Source of the DNA: Deltaproteobacteria bacterium | GTDB lineage: Bacteria > Desulfobacterota > Binatia > Binatales > Binataceae | Length of the DNA stretch: 64,000 nucleotides | Assembly (NCBI GenBank): GCA_021831785.1 | Contig: JAKBMB010000020.1 | Coordinates: 1 to 64,000, forward strand | Reading direction: 5' to 3' | Shown: one piece after another, positions 1 to 9,730 of the stretch | Position numbering within the stretch: the first letter of the stretch is position 1 | Layout: every line of letters starts with the position of its first letter | The notes under the pieces: generated by a model | Told to the model about the DNA's origin: nothing | Seen by the model: only the letters and a program-made list of their open reading frames with translations | The model's database searches: none | Program-made: the position numbers and the translations under genes

Positions 1-1383
1 GAGCACGAGAAGGCCGCCGCGCGGCGGGTCAAGGAAGAAGCGCTAAGCCGGCTGCCGGAGCTGCTCGAGCAACTTAAGCAGAACCTCGAGGCCAAAGGCG
101 CGCGCGTGTTTTTTGCCGCCGACGCGGCTGAGGCGCGAAATTACGTCGTCGACTTGGCCCGCAGTAACGCCGTCAAGCTCGCCGTCAAGGGCAAGTCGAT
201 GGCGACCGAGGAGATCGAGCTTAACCACGCGCTCGAACAGGCGGGAATCGAGGTCGTTGAAACCGACCTCGGCGAGTATATCGTGCAGCTACGCGGCGAG
301 CGCCCGTCGCACATCATAACCCCGGCGATTCATCTGTCCAAGGAAGACATCGGCCGGCTGTTCCAGCAAAAATTCGCTATCCCATACACCGACGTGCCCG
401 AGGAGTTGACGGCGGTCGCGCGCGCGCGGCTGCGCGAGAAATTTCTCGCCGCCGACATGGGCGTGGTCGGCGCCAACTTCGCCATCGCGGAGAGCGGCTC
501 GATCGTGCTGGTCGAAAACGAAGGCAACGGCCGGCTGACGACCGCGCTGCCCGAGGTGGTAGTCGTGGTCATGGGTATAGAAAAGGTCATTCCCCGCGCC
601 GCCGATCTAAGCCACTTCATGGAAGTACTAGCGCGCACCGCGACCGGGCAGAAGCTTACGACGTACGTCAATTTCGTCAACGGCGTGCGCCGGCCGGGCG
701 AGCTGGACGGCCCGCGAGAGCTGCACGTCGTCGTTCTGGACAACGGGCGCAGCCAGATGCTGGCCGACCCGGTGCTGCGCGAGGCGCTCTATTGCCTGCG
801 CTGCGGCGCCTGCCTCAACGTCTGCCCGGTGTTCCGCAGAATCGGCGGCCACGCTTACGGCACCACTTATCCGGGCCCGATCGGCTCGATCATCAGCCCC
901 GCGCTGGTTCACGACGGCCAGGCGGGCCATCTTCCGTTCGCGTCCACTCTTTGCGGAGCGTGCAAAGACATCTGCCCGGTGAAGATCGACATCCCGCGCA
1001 TCCTGCTCCATCTGCGCTGGCGCGCCACCGAGGGCAATATAGCCGTAAAATGGCCGCCGGCGCAGCAGCGCGTTCGCGCGGGCGCCAGGCGCACGGCGCG
1101 GCTTTTCACCCATCCCGCGCTCGTCCGGGCCTTGAGCCGCGCCGCCTCCACATTCCTGCGTCCGTTCGCCCGTGACGGTTACCTACGTTGGCTGCCGCCG
1201 CCTTTCGACGCCTGGACCGAAAGCCGCGATTTCCCACTGTTCGGCAGCAGACGCAACGGCGCGGCCAGCGATGGCGTAGGCCCTAGCGGCACACCCGATA
1301 CCGGCACAAGCCAGGTGCGGTCAGGCGGCGGGGCCGCGGGCCGCGACCAAACCGCTCAAACCGGCGAACAGGCGCGCCGATGA
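1..1383 (+). CDS. lutB: LutB-type iron-sulfur protein of lactate utilization (5' partial)
   Basis: The reading frame is open from base 1, so the true start lies upstream of the window; 460 codons are visible, close to the usual family length. LutB is the iron-sulfur subunit of the cytoplasmic LutABC complex that oxidises L-lactate to pyruvate. The N-terminal LUD domain carries the typical pattern around KGKSM and the later EGNGRLTT stretch. Two 4Fe-4S motifs of the CxxCxxCxxxCP type lie at visible residues about 265-276 and 318-328. The last 60 or so residues are a Gly/Ala/Arg-rich tail of low complexity. It overlaps lutC by four bases (ATGA), indicating one transcript. Confidence 0.93.
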   Translation, partial: EHEKAAARRVKEEALSRLPELLEQLKQNLEAKGARVFFAADAAEARNYVVDLARSNAVKLAVKGKSMATEEIELNHALEQAGIEVVETDLGEYIVQLRGERPSHIITPAIHLSKEDIGRLFQQKFAIPYTDVPEELTAVARARLREKFLAADMGVVGANFAIAESGSIVLVENEGNGRLTTALPEVVVVVMGIEKVIPRAADLSHFMEVLARTATGQKLTTYVNFVNGVRRPGELDGPRELHVVVLDNGRSQMLADPVLREALYCLRCGACLNVCPVFRRIGGHAYGTTYPGPIGSIISPALVHDGQAGHLPFASTLCGACKDICPVKIDIPRILLHLRWRATEGNIAVKWPPAQQRVRAGARRTARLFTHPALVRALSRAASTFLRPFARDGYLRWLPPPFDAWTESRDFPLFGSRRNGAASDGVGPSGTPDTGTSQVRSGGGAAGRDQTAQTGEQARR

Positions 1384-2081
1384 GCGATTTCGCGGCCGCC
1401 ATGGGCACGATGCGCGTCGCGCTGCGGCAGGCGGTGGTAGCGCCCAGCCGTCACGACGAGGCCCAGCCGCAGCCCGCGCCGCTCCCTGTGGCCTCCGCGC
1501 CGGGGCGCGAGGAGCTCAGCGCTCAGTTTGTGCGCGAGCTGGAGGCCCTAGGGGGCAAAGCGCTCACGGCGGCTTCGACGCAAGCGGCGATCGACGCGGT
1601 GCTGGATCTGGCTCAGGTGCTTAATTTCAAATCGGCAGCCATCGGCGACGGAGTCAGAACCGATCTGCGGCCGCTCGGCGAAGCGCTCAGCCGCCATAAC
1701 GTCGCCGTGTTGGACGCCGCCCGAGTGTCCGAGGAAAAGCGCCAGGAGTCACGCGCTAAGCTGGCCGGCTGCGATGCGGGCATTGTCGAGGCAGATTACG
1801 CGGTGGCCGCCAGCGGCACGCTAGTATTGGTTCCTACGCCGGCCCGGCCGCGCTCACTCTCGCTGGTGCCGCCGGTCAACGTTGTTCTTTTGCGTGTCGA
1901 CTTCATTGTGCCCGACCTCGCCGCGCTGATGTCGGCGCTGGGAGCTGACATCGTGGCTAACAACCCGGTCGCTTTCGTGACCGGGCCGAGCCGCACCGCG
2001 GATATCGAGAAGCGAATTGTAAAAGGCGTTCACGGACCCAAGGCGCTCTACGCGGTTCTAATCCAGCCGGCGCCAAGCTGA
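1380..2081 (+). CDS. lutC: LutC-type LUD domain protein
   Basis: A 233-residue protein of the LUD (LutC/YkgG) family, the third component of the LutABC lactate oxidation complex. The diagnostic C-terminal part includes the ADYAVAASGTLVLV stretch and the FVTGPSRTADIE segment seen in LutC proteins. The first 50 residues are a variable, Ala/Pro-rich region. The ATG overlaps the lutB stop codon. The gene order here is B-C-A, with lutA 104 bases downstream, so the operon is rearranged relative to the familiar lutABC order. Confidence 0.9.
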   Translation: MSDFAAAMGTMRVALRQAVVAPSRHDEAQPQPAPLPVASAPGREELSAQFVRELEALGGKALTAASTQAAIDAVLDLAQVLNFKSAAIGDGVRTDLRPLGEALSRHNVAVLDAARVSEEKRQESRAKLAGCDAGIVEADYAVAASGTLVLVPTPARPRSLSLVPPVNVVLLRVDFIVPDLAALMSALGADIVANNPVAFVTGPSRTADIEKRIVKGVHGPKALYAVLIQPAPS

Positions 2082-2185
2082 GGCCTTGCGGCGCTTGAAG
2101 ACTCGGGGCGCATACCGCGCCCAACGTCAGACGGCGGGCGAGCGCCCGCCAAGGCGTCCGGCGCTCCACGCTTCAAGGAGAGGTG

Positions 2186-2908
2186 ATGTCCGAGATACAG
2201 TTGTTTGCGGGCTGCCTGGCGCAGACGAGTTTTCCCCAGGTCGCCGAGGCGGCGAACGAGGTGATGATCCGCTTGGGGCTCAGGGTGCGCCGCCTAAGCG
2301 CTGCTTTCTGTTGCGGCCAGATGGCGTTCAACGACGGCTTGCGGCACGAGGCGACCGCGCTTGCGCGCCGCCTGCTCGATGCCGCCGACCCCAGGCTGCC
2401 GCTGGTGCTGCCCTCGGGATCCTGCGCCGCGATGGTGCGCATCTTTTACAGCGACCTTCTGGCGGGCGATCCGGAGCTTGCCGGCAAAGCGCAGCGCCTT
2501 CGGCCGCAGGTTTTCGAGTTTTCCGAATATCTGACTCGGGTGCTCAAGGCGACCGACGTCGGCGCGCGCTTCGAGCACCCGGTCGCCTACCATCCCTCGT
2601 GCCATTTGACGCGGGAACTGCGCATCACGGACGGTCCGCCGGCGCTGCTCAAATGCGTGCGCGGACTAACGCTGTGCGAGTTCGAGAAAAGCGAGGAATG
2701 CTGCGGCTTCGGCGGATTGTTCTCGGTTAAGTTTCCCCATATTTCGGCCGCGATGCTCGAGGACAAAATCGCGCACATCAGCGCCAGTGGCGCCAAGGCC
2801 GTGATCTCATGCGACTTAGGCTGCCTGATGCAGATCGGCGGCGGACTACACCGGCGAAAAGCGCCGATCGAGGTTCGCCATCTAGCCGAGGTGCTCGCCA
2901 GCAGATGA
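2186..2908 (+). CDS. lutA: LutA-type (Fe-S)-binding oxidoreductase, CCG domains
   Basis: A 240-residue protein of the LutA/GlcF-like family. It contains two cysteine-rich CCG domains: the first near the N-terminus (FAGCLAQT, then FCCGQMAFN), the second around CHLTREL, EECCGFGGLFSVK and CDLGCLMQIGG. These cysteines bind a non-cubane iron-sulfur cluster in related heterodisulfide-reductase-type subunits. It should work with LutB and LutC in oxidising L-lactate. ATG at 2186 is preferred over the adjacent GTG at 2183 because an AAGGAGAGG ribosome-binding site sits just upstream. Confidence 0.92.
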   Translation: MSEIQLFAGCLAQTSFPQVAEAANEVMIRLGLRVRRLSAAFCCGQMAFNDGLRHEATALARRLLDAADPRLPLVLPSGSCAAMVRIFYSDLLAGDPELAGKAQRLRPQVFEFSEYLTRVLKATDVGARFEHPVAYHPSCHLTRELRITDGPPALLKCVRGLTLCEFEKSEECCGFGGLFSVKFPHISAAMLEDKIAHISASGAKAVISCDLGCLMQIGGGLHRRKAPIEVRHLAEVLASR

Positions 2909-3125
2909 GATTCGAGCGCCGCACGCGCGCGCTCGGGTGAGTTCGACCAGCGTTCAAGCGCGCGCCAGGCCAAGGGTCGCCAAAGGCGGCCCGCGCAGCG
3001 CGCCTGCCCTTGAGCCTGAGAAGCCTCGTGCGCGAGAGGCGCCAGAACCCCACCACTGTCAGCTACGTACTGAACGAGTCCGTTCTCTTGATCCGGCATT
3101 TCGAATTCTATAGCTTTAGCGCCAC

Positions 3126-4580
3126 ATGCGTTTTACAGCAACGCAGCGTCGAACGGGTGCCGGGATAGGAGTGGCCGCAGCCGTCGCGCTCGGGGTGGTT
3201 GCTGGCAGTCGGATGCTCTCTGCTCGCCCCCGAGTCCATGTCAGGCGCGCAGTGGCGGCTTGGATTTGCGTCGCTTGCGGTCCCCGTCTTTTTGCCGGCA
3301 GCGCTGACCCTCCCGCAATTCGCGAGGAAGCGTTGGCGGACACGCTTACTCCGGCGCCGCCCGCCCGACCCGAGGCCGTAACGCTAGGCCAAGCATTCGA
3401 TGCTTACGCGTTTTTGAAGGCCGCGGGTTTAACTGAAACCGAAGCGCGAGCATGGGCCCGAAGACTGGAGTCCGTGACCCACGACGCAAGGCTTCTCCCC
3501 GGCCATCGGCTGCTCCTCTACCGCGCGCGAGACACGGGGGCGCTGCGCGGACTTCGCTACGACCTGGGTGCGCGCGCGTCGGTGGTGGAGGAAGCTCTCG
3601 GCGCGGGAGCGGTGCTGGTTCGGCCTCAATCGCTCAGATACCAAACGCGGCGCACCACGGTGGCGTTTGCCATCAACAAGAGCTTCTACCAGGATGCCGA
3701 GGCGCGCGGCCTATCGGCCGCAGTGATCACAAGCATAAGGCAGGCCCTCGGCCGCATCTATCCGCTCGATTTCGCGCCACCGGGCGCGGTTGTGAAGGTG
3801 GTGTATGAGCAGCAGATGAGTAGCGACGGCTTTTATCGACGGTCCGAGGAGCTAAAGGCCGCTCGACTCATCGCGGGAGAAAGAAGCTATGTGGTCTTGT
3901 CCTTCGACGAGGGTGGTCGCGCGCGCACCTACGACGAGCATGGGACGGCCATAAGCCCCAGCTTTCTGCGCTATCCGCTTAGGTTCAACTACGTCTCTTC
4001 CCGCTTTTCACTATTCCGCTATCATCCGATTCTGCGCCGCTTCCGTCCCCATCTGGGAGTGGACCTGGCGGCGCGCTATGGCACCCCGGTTAGGGCCGTC
4101 GGCGATGGAGAAATCGAATCGGCGCAATGGGAGAGCGAATTAGGCCGGTGTATAAGGATCAGGCACGAAAACGGCCTGGTTACTCTTTACGGCCATTTGT
4201 CTAGAGTCAAAGCCGGAGTTCGCCCTGGAGCGCGCGTGAGAGCAGGTCAGGTCATCGGCTTAGTCGGCTCAAGCGGACTATCCACCGGCGCGCACCTACA
4301 CTTCGCGATTCTCAAGGACGGCCGCTATGTCAATCCGCTGACGGCGCACCTGGACGAATCGAATGAAATCCCGGCTTATTTGCGGCCGCGCTTCAGAAGC
4401 TTCAGGCAGAAATATCTGGCCGCGCTGAATCAGGTCAATCCTCCCTTTCACGAACTGGTTTCGGTCGAAGCGGCTCAAGCGCAGCCGCCGCCGTTTGCGG
4501 CTGTCCATCACGTGTCACCCAGAATGGCTGAGGGCTTTGAGCAGAACCTCGAGCCGAGAGATATTGCACAGCGCCGGTGA
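3126..4580 (+). CDS. M23 family metallopeptidase (LytM-type)
   Basis: A 484-residue protein with a hydrophobic, basic N-terminus (residues about 10-30) that looks like a membrane anchor or signal sequence. The region at about 100-290 resembles the OapA/LysM-like segment found before the catalytic domain in many proteobacterial M23 peptidases. The peptidase domain is clear: RPHLGVDLAARYGTPV at about residue 306 supplies the first zinc ligands (HxxxD), and GAHLHFAI at about 388 supplies the HxH motif. Such enzymes cleave peptidoglycan cross-bridges in the periplasm. It appears to be a single gene, not part of an operon. An all-degenerate LytM would lack these histidines, so it is probably catalytic. 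Confidence 0.88.
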   Translation: MRFTATQRRTGAGIGVAAAVALGVVAGSRMLSARPRVHVRRAVAAWICVACGPRLFAGSADPPAIREEALADTLTPAPPARPEAVTLGQAFDAYAFLKAAGLTETEARAWARRLESVTHDARLLPGHRLLLYRARDTGALRGLRYDLGARASVVEEALGAGAVLVRPQSLRYQTRRTTVAFAINKSFYQDAEARGLSAAVITSIRQALGRIYPLDFAPPGAVVKVVYEQQMSSDGFYRRSEELKAARLIAGERSYVVLSFDEGGRARTYDEHGTAISPSFLRYPLRFNYVSSRFSLFRYHPILRRFRPHLGVDLAARYGTPVRAVGDGEIESAQWESELGRCIRIRHENGLVTLYGHLSRVKAGVRPGARVRAGQVIGLVGSSGLSTGAHLHFAILKDGRYVNPLTAHLDESNEIPAYLRPRFRSFRQKYLAALNQVNPPFHELVSVEAAQAQPPPFAAVHHVSPRMAEGFEQNLEPRDIAQRR

Positions 4581-4944
4581 TATCGGGCCGCAAGGATCGG
4601 CGCGAGCCGCAGGCTTGCTGTCGATAAAAGGCGAGCCCGCCGCCGGTCGGGCGACGCGCGCCGGAAACGCCTGATGCTGCTGATCCGCAAAGCCGCCCGA
4701 GACCTTGGTTCGGTCGGCGGGTAAGCGCGCGCGTTGAGCTGCGCGTAATTGAGTCACGAGGGCTTGTCGTTTTGCGCGTGCTCGCTGAGTACCTTAAGGT
4801 CTGGCCAGCGCAAGGGCAGCTAACCGGGCTTGAGAGCGCCGATGTGGGCCTTCCCTGGGAGCGCCATACGAAAATCGTTTCAAAGCCCTTTTTCGCGGAC
4901 ATCCGTTAATCTGAGCAGCAGAGCGCAGCAGGCGAGTTATTGCG
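4581..4944 (+). other. Intergenic stretch, no gene seen
   Basis: 364 bases between the M23 peptidase and the glycerophosphodiesterase. Open frames on the minus strand here give compositionally biased Arg/Ser/Ala-rich translations without any recognisable family. It probably holds the promoter of the downstream gene, but I cannot point to convincing -35/-10 boxes. Confidence 0.4.
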
Positions 4945-5736
4945 ATGCGAAGCAAGCTTGAGACAGATTTCTTCAGTTTGCCGCGGCCGCGCGTGATGGC
5001 CCATCGGGGACTCAGCGGTCTTTTTCCTGAGAACACGTTGCTGGCTTTCGAAGAAGCGGCAAGGGTCGGCGCCCCCTATATCGAGCTCGACGTGCACATG
5101 ACGCGCGACGGCGAAGTGATCGTATGTCATGACGCGGACCTAAAGCGCACCACGGACCGCGCCGGTCTGATCCACGAGTTGAGCTACGCCGAGGTCGCCG
5201 CTGCCGACGCGGGCTACAACTTTGGCGGCACGAAAGGAAAATTTCCCTTTCGCGGTCAAGGGCTTTCGGTACCGCGGTTGGCGGATGTCCTCGCGGGATT
5301 TGCGCAAATTCACTTTGTGATCGAGGTCAAGCAGATCGAGCCCAGCCTGATAGCGGCAATAAGCGAAGTGATCGAGAAAGCGCATATGCGCCGCCACGTG
5401 CTTATCGCCAGCGAACATCAGCAGCCGCTGAGCGAAGCGAGGGAGATGCTGGCAGGCGTTCCCACCAATTTTTCTGCCCTGGAAACGGCGGAGTTTTTCC
5501 GCCGCCTCGCTATCGGAATGGCGGGCTATGAGCCCCCCGGCGAGGCGCTGCAGATTCCCCCACAGCATCAGGGCTTAAGACTTGTGACCGAGCAGAGCGT
5601 GGCTGGGGCGCGCGACCTGGGCGTCGAGATGCACGTGTGGACGGTGAACGACCCCGCCGAGATGCGGTCGTTCTTGCGCCTGGGTGCGCATGGGATCATC
5701 ACGGATTATCCCGACCGAATGCTCGCGCTGGTCTAA
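4945..5736 (+). CDS. Glycerophosphodiester phosphodiesterase
   Basis: A 263-residue protein that hydrolyses glycerophosphodiesters to glycerol-3-phosphate and an alcohol. The GDPD TIM-barrel signature is complete: H20 and R21 in the MAHRG motif, E29 in PENT, E47 and D49 in IELDVH, and H62-D63 in CHD. The C-terminal strands (VHMWTVND-like and IITDYPD) are also typical. There is no signal peptide, so it is likely cytoplasmic, like UgpQ. The ATG at 4945 has only a weak upstream purine stretch. Confidence 0.93.
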   Translation: MRSKLETDFFSLPRPRVMAHRGLSGLFPENTLLAFEEAARVGAPYIELDVHMTRDGEVIVCHDADLKRTTDRAGLIHELSYAEVAAADAGYNFGGTKGKFPFRGQGLSVPRLADVLAGFAQIHFVIEVKQIEPSLIAAISEVIEKAHMRRHVLIASEHQQPLSEAREMLAGVPTNFSALETAEFFRRLAIGMAGYEPPGEALQIPPQHQGLRLVTEQSVAGARDLGVEMHVWTVNDPAEMRSFLRLGAHGIITDYPDRMLALV

Positions 5737-5829
5737 TCGCGCTAATCGCGGCCGCCGCATGCCGCCGAAGGCGCCACTGCCGTAGGCGCGAACGCGCCCT
5801 GCCGCTCGGCGCGCTGGGAGGTGTTTTCA

Positions 5830-6849
5830 ATGAAGCTTGACGCGTTAATGGACGTTCGCGACTTGCGTTCGGTGCCGGCCGCAGCGGCCGCGGCGCAACG
5901 GGTAGGCTTCGACGCGTTGTGGGCACCCGAGGCCGGCAACGATCCGCTTTTAACGCTGGCGCTGGCCGCCGAGCACACCAACAAGGTCAAGCTCGGCACG
6001 GCGGTGCTGGTGGCTTTTCCACGCAGTCCGATGGCCACCGCGTACGGCGCCTGGGAGCTTGCCGGGCTTTCTCGGGGACGCTTTATCCTCGGGCTGGGCA
6101 CTCAGGTCAAAGGTCATATCGAGCGGCGCTACGGTATCAAGTGGGAGCCGCCCGTGCCGCGCATGCGCGAGTACGTGGAGTCGCTGCGCGCGATCTTCAA
6201 GTGCTGGAGCGAGGGCACAGGCCGGCTATCGTACCAAGGTAGGTACTATAATTTCTCGCTGATGACGCCGTTTTTTGCTCCGCCTCCGCATGAATTTTAC
6301 CGCATCCCCATCTATGTCGCCGGAGTCAACCCCATGATCTGCAAGATGGCGGGCGAGCTGTGCGACGGTTTGCACGCCCATCCGTTGAATTCGCCCAAGT
6401 ACTTGCGCGAGCGCGTGCTGCCGCACGTGGAGGCGGGCTTGAAGAAGGCCGGACGCAGGCGCGAGGATTTCGCGATGGTGACCGGAGTATTCGTGATCAC
6501 CGGCAGTTCGCAAAAGGAGATCGACCAAGCTCGGGAAAGCGTTCGCCAGCAGATAGCCTTTTATGCCTCGACGCGAACCTACCGGGCCGTGCTCGACACG
6601 CACGGCTGGGGCGAGGTCGCCTCGAGGCTGCACGAAAAGGCAGCCAAGGGCGACTGGCGCGGGATGGGCCGCGAGATCACTGACGAGATGCTTGACGTTT
6701 TCGCGATGGCCGGCAGCTTCGACGAGATCGGCGCCAGGATCAAAGCACGGTACGCCGGCCTGCTTGATCGCGTGACCTTCTATACGAGCTTTCGTCCGGG
6801 CGTCGAGGACGAAAACTGGCGCCGGCTTTGCTTGCAGTTCAACGCCTAG
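5830..6849 (+). CDS. LLM class F420-dependent oxidoreductase
   Basis: A 339-residue member of the bacterial luciferase-like monooxygenase superfamily, the subgroup usually annotated as F420-dependent (TIGR03617-like). Visible family patterns are the N-terminal LDALMDVRDL start, GFDALWAPEAGNDP, the LGTAVLVAFPRSPMATA strand, and RFILGLGTQVKGHIERRYG. The fold is a TIM barrel binding F420 or FMN. A GTG at 5821 would add three residues, but the GGGAGG ribosome-binding site at 5814-5819 is spaced correctly for the ATG at 5830. The substrate cannot be told from the sequence. Its closest relatives, as I recall them, are in actinobacteria and in uncultured F420-using lineages. Confidence 0.9.
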   Translation: MKLDALMDVRDLRSVPAAAAAAQRVGFDALWAPEAGNDPLLTLALAAEHTNKVKLGTAVLVAFPRSPMATAYGAWELAGLSRGRFILGLGTQVKGHIERRYGIKWEPPVPRMREYVESLRAIFKCWSEGTGRLSYQGRYYNFSLMTPFFAPPPHEFYRIPIYVAGVNPMICKMAGELCDGLHAHPLNSPKYLRERVLPHVEAGLKKAGRRREDFAMVTGVFVITGSSQKEIDQARESVRQQIAFYASTRTYRAVLDTHGWGEVASRLHEKAAKGDWRGMGREITDEMLDVFAMAGSFDEIGARIKARYAGLLDRVTFYTSFRPGVEDENWRRLCLQFNA

Positions 6850-6908
6850 TTGGCCACCCGCTCGGCCGCGGGGCGTTCCGAACCTTGGCCCGGATTGGCC
6901 GCGATACG

Positions 6909-7775
6909 TCAGGCCTTCCAAGCAGACAGATCGCGCTGCAAAAGCGTCTCCAACTCTTCGACGAGCGGGCTGAACGAGCCCTGCAGACGGCCTCGAAGCT
7001 CAGGCGCGAGCGGCGGGAAGTTCGCGCCGCCTTCGGTACACAACTTCCACATCGCGGTTCGCTTGAGTCTGTCCAAAGCCGCGAATCGCCGATGCGATGC
7101 CAACCAGAACTCAAGCCGGCCTGCCAGGCGCGCCATGCGCCAACTTCGCGGGCTTCGCTCCACGATATTGATGCGCATCGCCAGCCGCGGCAGGCTGACG
7201 GCCGGCATCGGGACATCGATGAACCGGTGGAGCGCGGCGAGGTAATCCAGCGGGGCCGCGATCAAGTCGTCATAAAGCAGTACGAGGACGTTTTCTTTTC
7301 CCACCGCGTTCCACCATTCTTTGATATGAAGCGCGTAGCGGCTGATCAGCGGGAACGCCAGTTCTTTTTTGAAAGCCTTTTCGAAGCTTCGCTTGCGCGC
7401 CCATCCGTAGCGGCGCGCGAGCTTGTAGTAGGAGTAAAGTCGCTCGACCGGTTCGCGAAGCGTACAGACTATTTTACAGCGGGAAATATCGTCGGCGATT
7501 CTTAGGCGGGCCTGCGCGCTCGCGAAATAGCTTGTGCAGATTTCACCGAGCGTTAGCCCGCGGGGGCAATTGTTGAAGTGGGCTTGATACCAAGGAAGAC
7601 CTCGGTGGTAGTAGCGGCTGAAAAAGTGCGTCTCCTTGGTTCCCTCGGGCAGCCCGACGCATCCTTCGAGCATGAAGTGAAGCCATGAGGTCGCGGTTCG
7701 GGGCGGTCCAACGCAAAGGAAGCTGGGCATGCGCGGCCAATCAACAATCGGGCTCGCTTTCGGGACCCGTGTCAT
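6909..7775 (-). CDS. Sulfotransferase family protein
   Basis: A 288-residue protein transferring sulfate from PAPS to a hydroxyl acceptor. The 5'-phosphosulfate loop is seen near the N-terminus as GPPRTATSWL, and the 3'-phosphate-binding segment as KIVCTLREPVERLYSYY (Arg followed by the SYY-like motif). The ending is a helix rich in Leu. The frame opens with TTG at 7781; ATG at 7775 is used here, and ATG at 7730, just before PSFLCVGPP, is also possible. It is divergent from the downstream kinase gene. The acceptor (carbohydrate or lipid) is unknown. Confidence 0.87.
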   Translation of the reverse strand: MTRVPKASPIVDWPRMPSFLCVGPPRTATSWLHFMLEGCVGLPEGTKETHFFSRYYHRGLPWYQAHFNNCPRGLTLGEICTSYFASAQARLRIADDISRCKIVCTLREPVERLYSYYKLARRYGWARKRSFEKAFKKELAFPLISRYALHIKEWWNAVGKENVLVLLYDDLIAAPLDYLAALHRFIDVPMPAVSLPRLAMRINIVERSPRSWRMARLAGRLEFWLASHRRFAALDRLKRTAMWKLCTEGGANFPPLAPELRGRLQGSFSPLVEELETLLQRDLSAWKA

Positions 7776-7948
7776 CGACAAGACTTTACCTAAGATTTAT
7801 CTTGAGCAACAGGTTTCGGCATGCCGCAGCGCCCGCGCCTTAAGGTATTTGTCTAAATCGGGCAACATCGCCGAGGACCGCAGGACTGGCGCTTCTTTGG
7901 CGCAGGCTTAGGCCGCGCCTCGGGCCGAGCAAGCGGCGCAAAAATCCG

Positions 7949-8857
7949 ATGCGCAAGGTGCTTTTGTACGCGGAATCGGCACAATCGGCGGCGCTAATCC
8001 AACGCGCCGAGGAGCTTTTCGCCCGCGGCAGCGTGAGCCTGGTGAAGGACGAGCCAAAGACCAAGGCGGGCTTTATCCTCGATGGCGAGGGCCGCACGCG
8101 CTTCGTCAAGCGGTTTGAAGTGCGCTCACGCGGACGGGGGCTCCTCGAGCGGGTGCGCGGCTCGCGCGCCGCGCGCTCTCTTAAGGGCGCGGGACTGCTC
8201 GGCGGCGCCGGCTTCGCGCGGCCGATACCGCTGGCGGCGATGGAACTGCGCCGGGCCGGCATGGTGCGGTGCAGCTATCTTTTGAGCGAAGCGCTTTGTC
8301 GAGCGCGAACCTTCAGCGTGTTCATCGACCGGCGGACCGGGCCCGCCGGCTTCACCTATCAAAGACGCGCCCAGGTCTTGCATGCAGTTGCGCGCGAGGT
8401 GCGGCGGCTCCACGACGCCGGGCTGTTTACTTCCGACCTGCAAGAAACCAATCTCATGTTGGAGGAGGGGCCTCAGCGCGTGCAGATTTATTTCGTTGAC
8501 CTCGACGGCTTCCGGCGCCTGGCGGCCGCGTCGTGGAGCTCGCGCCGGCGCAATTTGGTGCAGCTCGACCGCAGCGTCGGCCGCTTTCTGAGCTATGCCG
8601 AGCGCCTGCGTTTTCTGCGTGATTATCTCGGCGCGCCGTCCGGTCACTTTAGCCGGGGGCAAAAGCGCCCGCTTTTTAATCAACGAGACGAGCGGGGGCG
8701 GAGGCATAAAATGGCGACCCAGCTTTTGAGCGAACGCGCGCGCAAAGATCGAGCGAACCTGCGCGGACGGCGTTATCGAACGCTTTTTTACAGCCTGCTC
8801 CGCGCCCGCGTGCTGACTTTGCGTTTGGGAGGATTACGCGCCAGATGCAACCGCTAG
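7949..8857 (+). CDS. Kdo/WaaP-like lipopolysaccharide kinase family protein
   Basis: A 302-residue protein with the fold of small kinases that phosphorylate LPS core sugars. The pattern FVKRFEVRSRG gives the ATP-binding lysine strand, GLFTSDLQETNLML the catalytic loop with D and N, and IYFVDLDGFRRL the metal-binding DxD-like strand. The C-terminus is strongly basic, suggesting membrane association at the inner leaflet. Its 3' end overlaps the VIT1/CCC1-like gene by 13 bases, so the two are likely co-transcribed. Assignment is by motif pattern; the exact sugar target is not predictable. Confidence 0.78.
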   Translation: MRKVLLYAESAQSAALIQRAEELFARGSVSLVKDEPKTKAGFILDGEGRTRFVKRFEVRSRGRGLLERVRGSRAARSLKGAGLLGGAGFARPIPLAAMELRRAGMVRCSYLLSEALCRARTFSVFIDRRTGPAGFTYQRRAQVLHAVAREVRRLHDAGLFTSDLQETNLMLEEGPQRVQIYFVDLDGFRRLAAASWSSRRRNLVQLDRSVGRFLSYAERLRFLRDYLGAPSGHFSRGQKRPLFNQRDERGRRHKMATQLLSERARKDRANLRGRRYRTLFYSLLRARVLTLRLGGLRARCNR

Positions 8858-9576
8858 TCCAGGCTTTTGGCAGCCGCCGTTACGCTCACCATACCGAGCA
8901 GGTGCACGCGCGCGCCGGAAAAATTCTGCGTGACTTGACGCTGGGTCTCAACGACGGAATGGTGGCGTCTTTCGCCGTCACTTCAGGCGTCGGCGCGGCC
9001 AGCCAGACCAGCGCTCTGGTGATCATCGCCGGACTGGCGGAGACCGTGGGTGGGGCGATATCCATGGGACTTGCGGCGTTCGCCTCGGCGCGGGCGCAAC
9101 TCGACTTCTACCAGAGCGAGGTCGAACGCGAGAACGAGGAGATTCAATTTTGGCCCGAGCACGAGCGCGAGGAGATTCGCGCGATTTACCGCGAAAAGGG
9201 TTTCGAAGGAAGCCTGCTCGACCAGATCGTAAACCATATCACGGCCGATCGCACGCGCTGGCACAACGTGATGATGCGCGAGGAGCTGGGATTTGCCCCG
9301 GAATCCTTCGATCCGCCGCTTCGCTCCGGACTGGTGGTCGCTTTGTCCTATCTGATCGGCGCGCTGGTTCCGGTACTGCCGTATTTTTTTGCTCAGCCGC
9401 GCAAAGGCGTGATCGCCTCGGCAATCGTCGCGCTCGCCACGCTGTTTGTCCTGGGAGTCGTCAAGGGCACGATTACGCGCAGACCGCTTTTGCGCAGCGG
9501 TGTGGAGACGGCGCTAATTGCGGCACTCGCCGCAGGCGCCGCCTTTATCATCGGCCGGCTGGTGGGCAGCCGCTGA
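8845..9576 (+). CDS. VIT1/CCC1 transporter family protein
   Basis: A 243-residue inner-membrane protein of the vacuolar-iron-transporter family, expected to export Fe(II) or Mn(II). The first helix pair LTLGLNDGMVASFAVTSGV and the glycine-rich GGAISMGLAAFASARAQ segment are diagnostic. They are followed by a Glu-rich cytoplasmic metal-binding region (ERENEEIQFWPEHEREEIR). Three C-terminal helices lie at about 155-240. The ATG lies inside the end of the kinase gene. A GGGAGG stretch upstream is rather far (about 14 bases) for an ideal ribosome-binding site, which fits translational coupling. Confidence 0.9.
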   Translation: MQPLVQAFGSRRYAHHTEQVHARAGKILRDLTLGLNDGMVASFAVTSGVGAASQTSALVIIAGLAETVGGAISMGLAAFASARAQLDFYQSEVERENEEIQFWPEHEREEIRAIYREKGFEGSLLDQIVNHITADRTRWHNVMMREELGFAPESFDPPLRSGLVVALSYLIGALVPVLPYFFAQPRKGVIASAIVALATLFVLGVVKGTITRRPLLRSGVETALIAALAAGAAFIIGRLVGSR

Positions 9577-9730
9577 AGCCGGGTTCTCTGCTCTTGGCTT
9601 GCCGCAGTCAACCGGGTGCAGGGCTCCGCCCGTTAATGTGAACCGCTCGACCCTAAGACGGGGCGCACGTCGCAGCGCTAATGGACGGGTCTGCTATTCC
9701 GTGAATGAGTTGGCGGGTATTCGTTTGAGG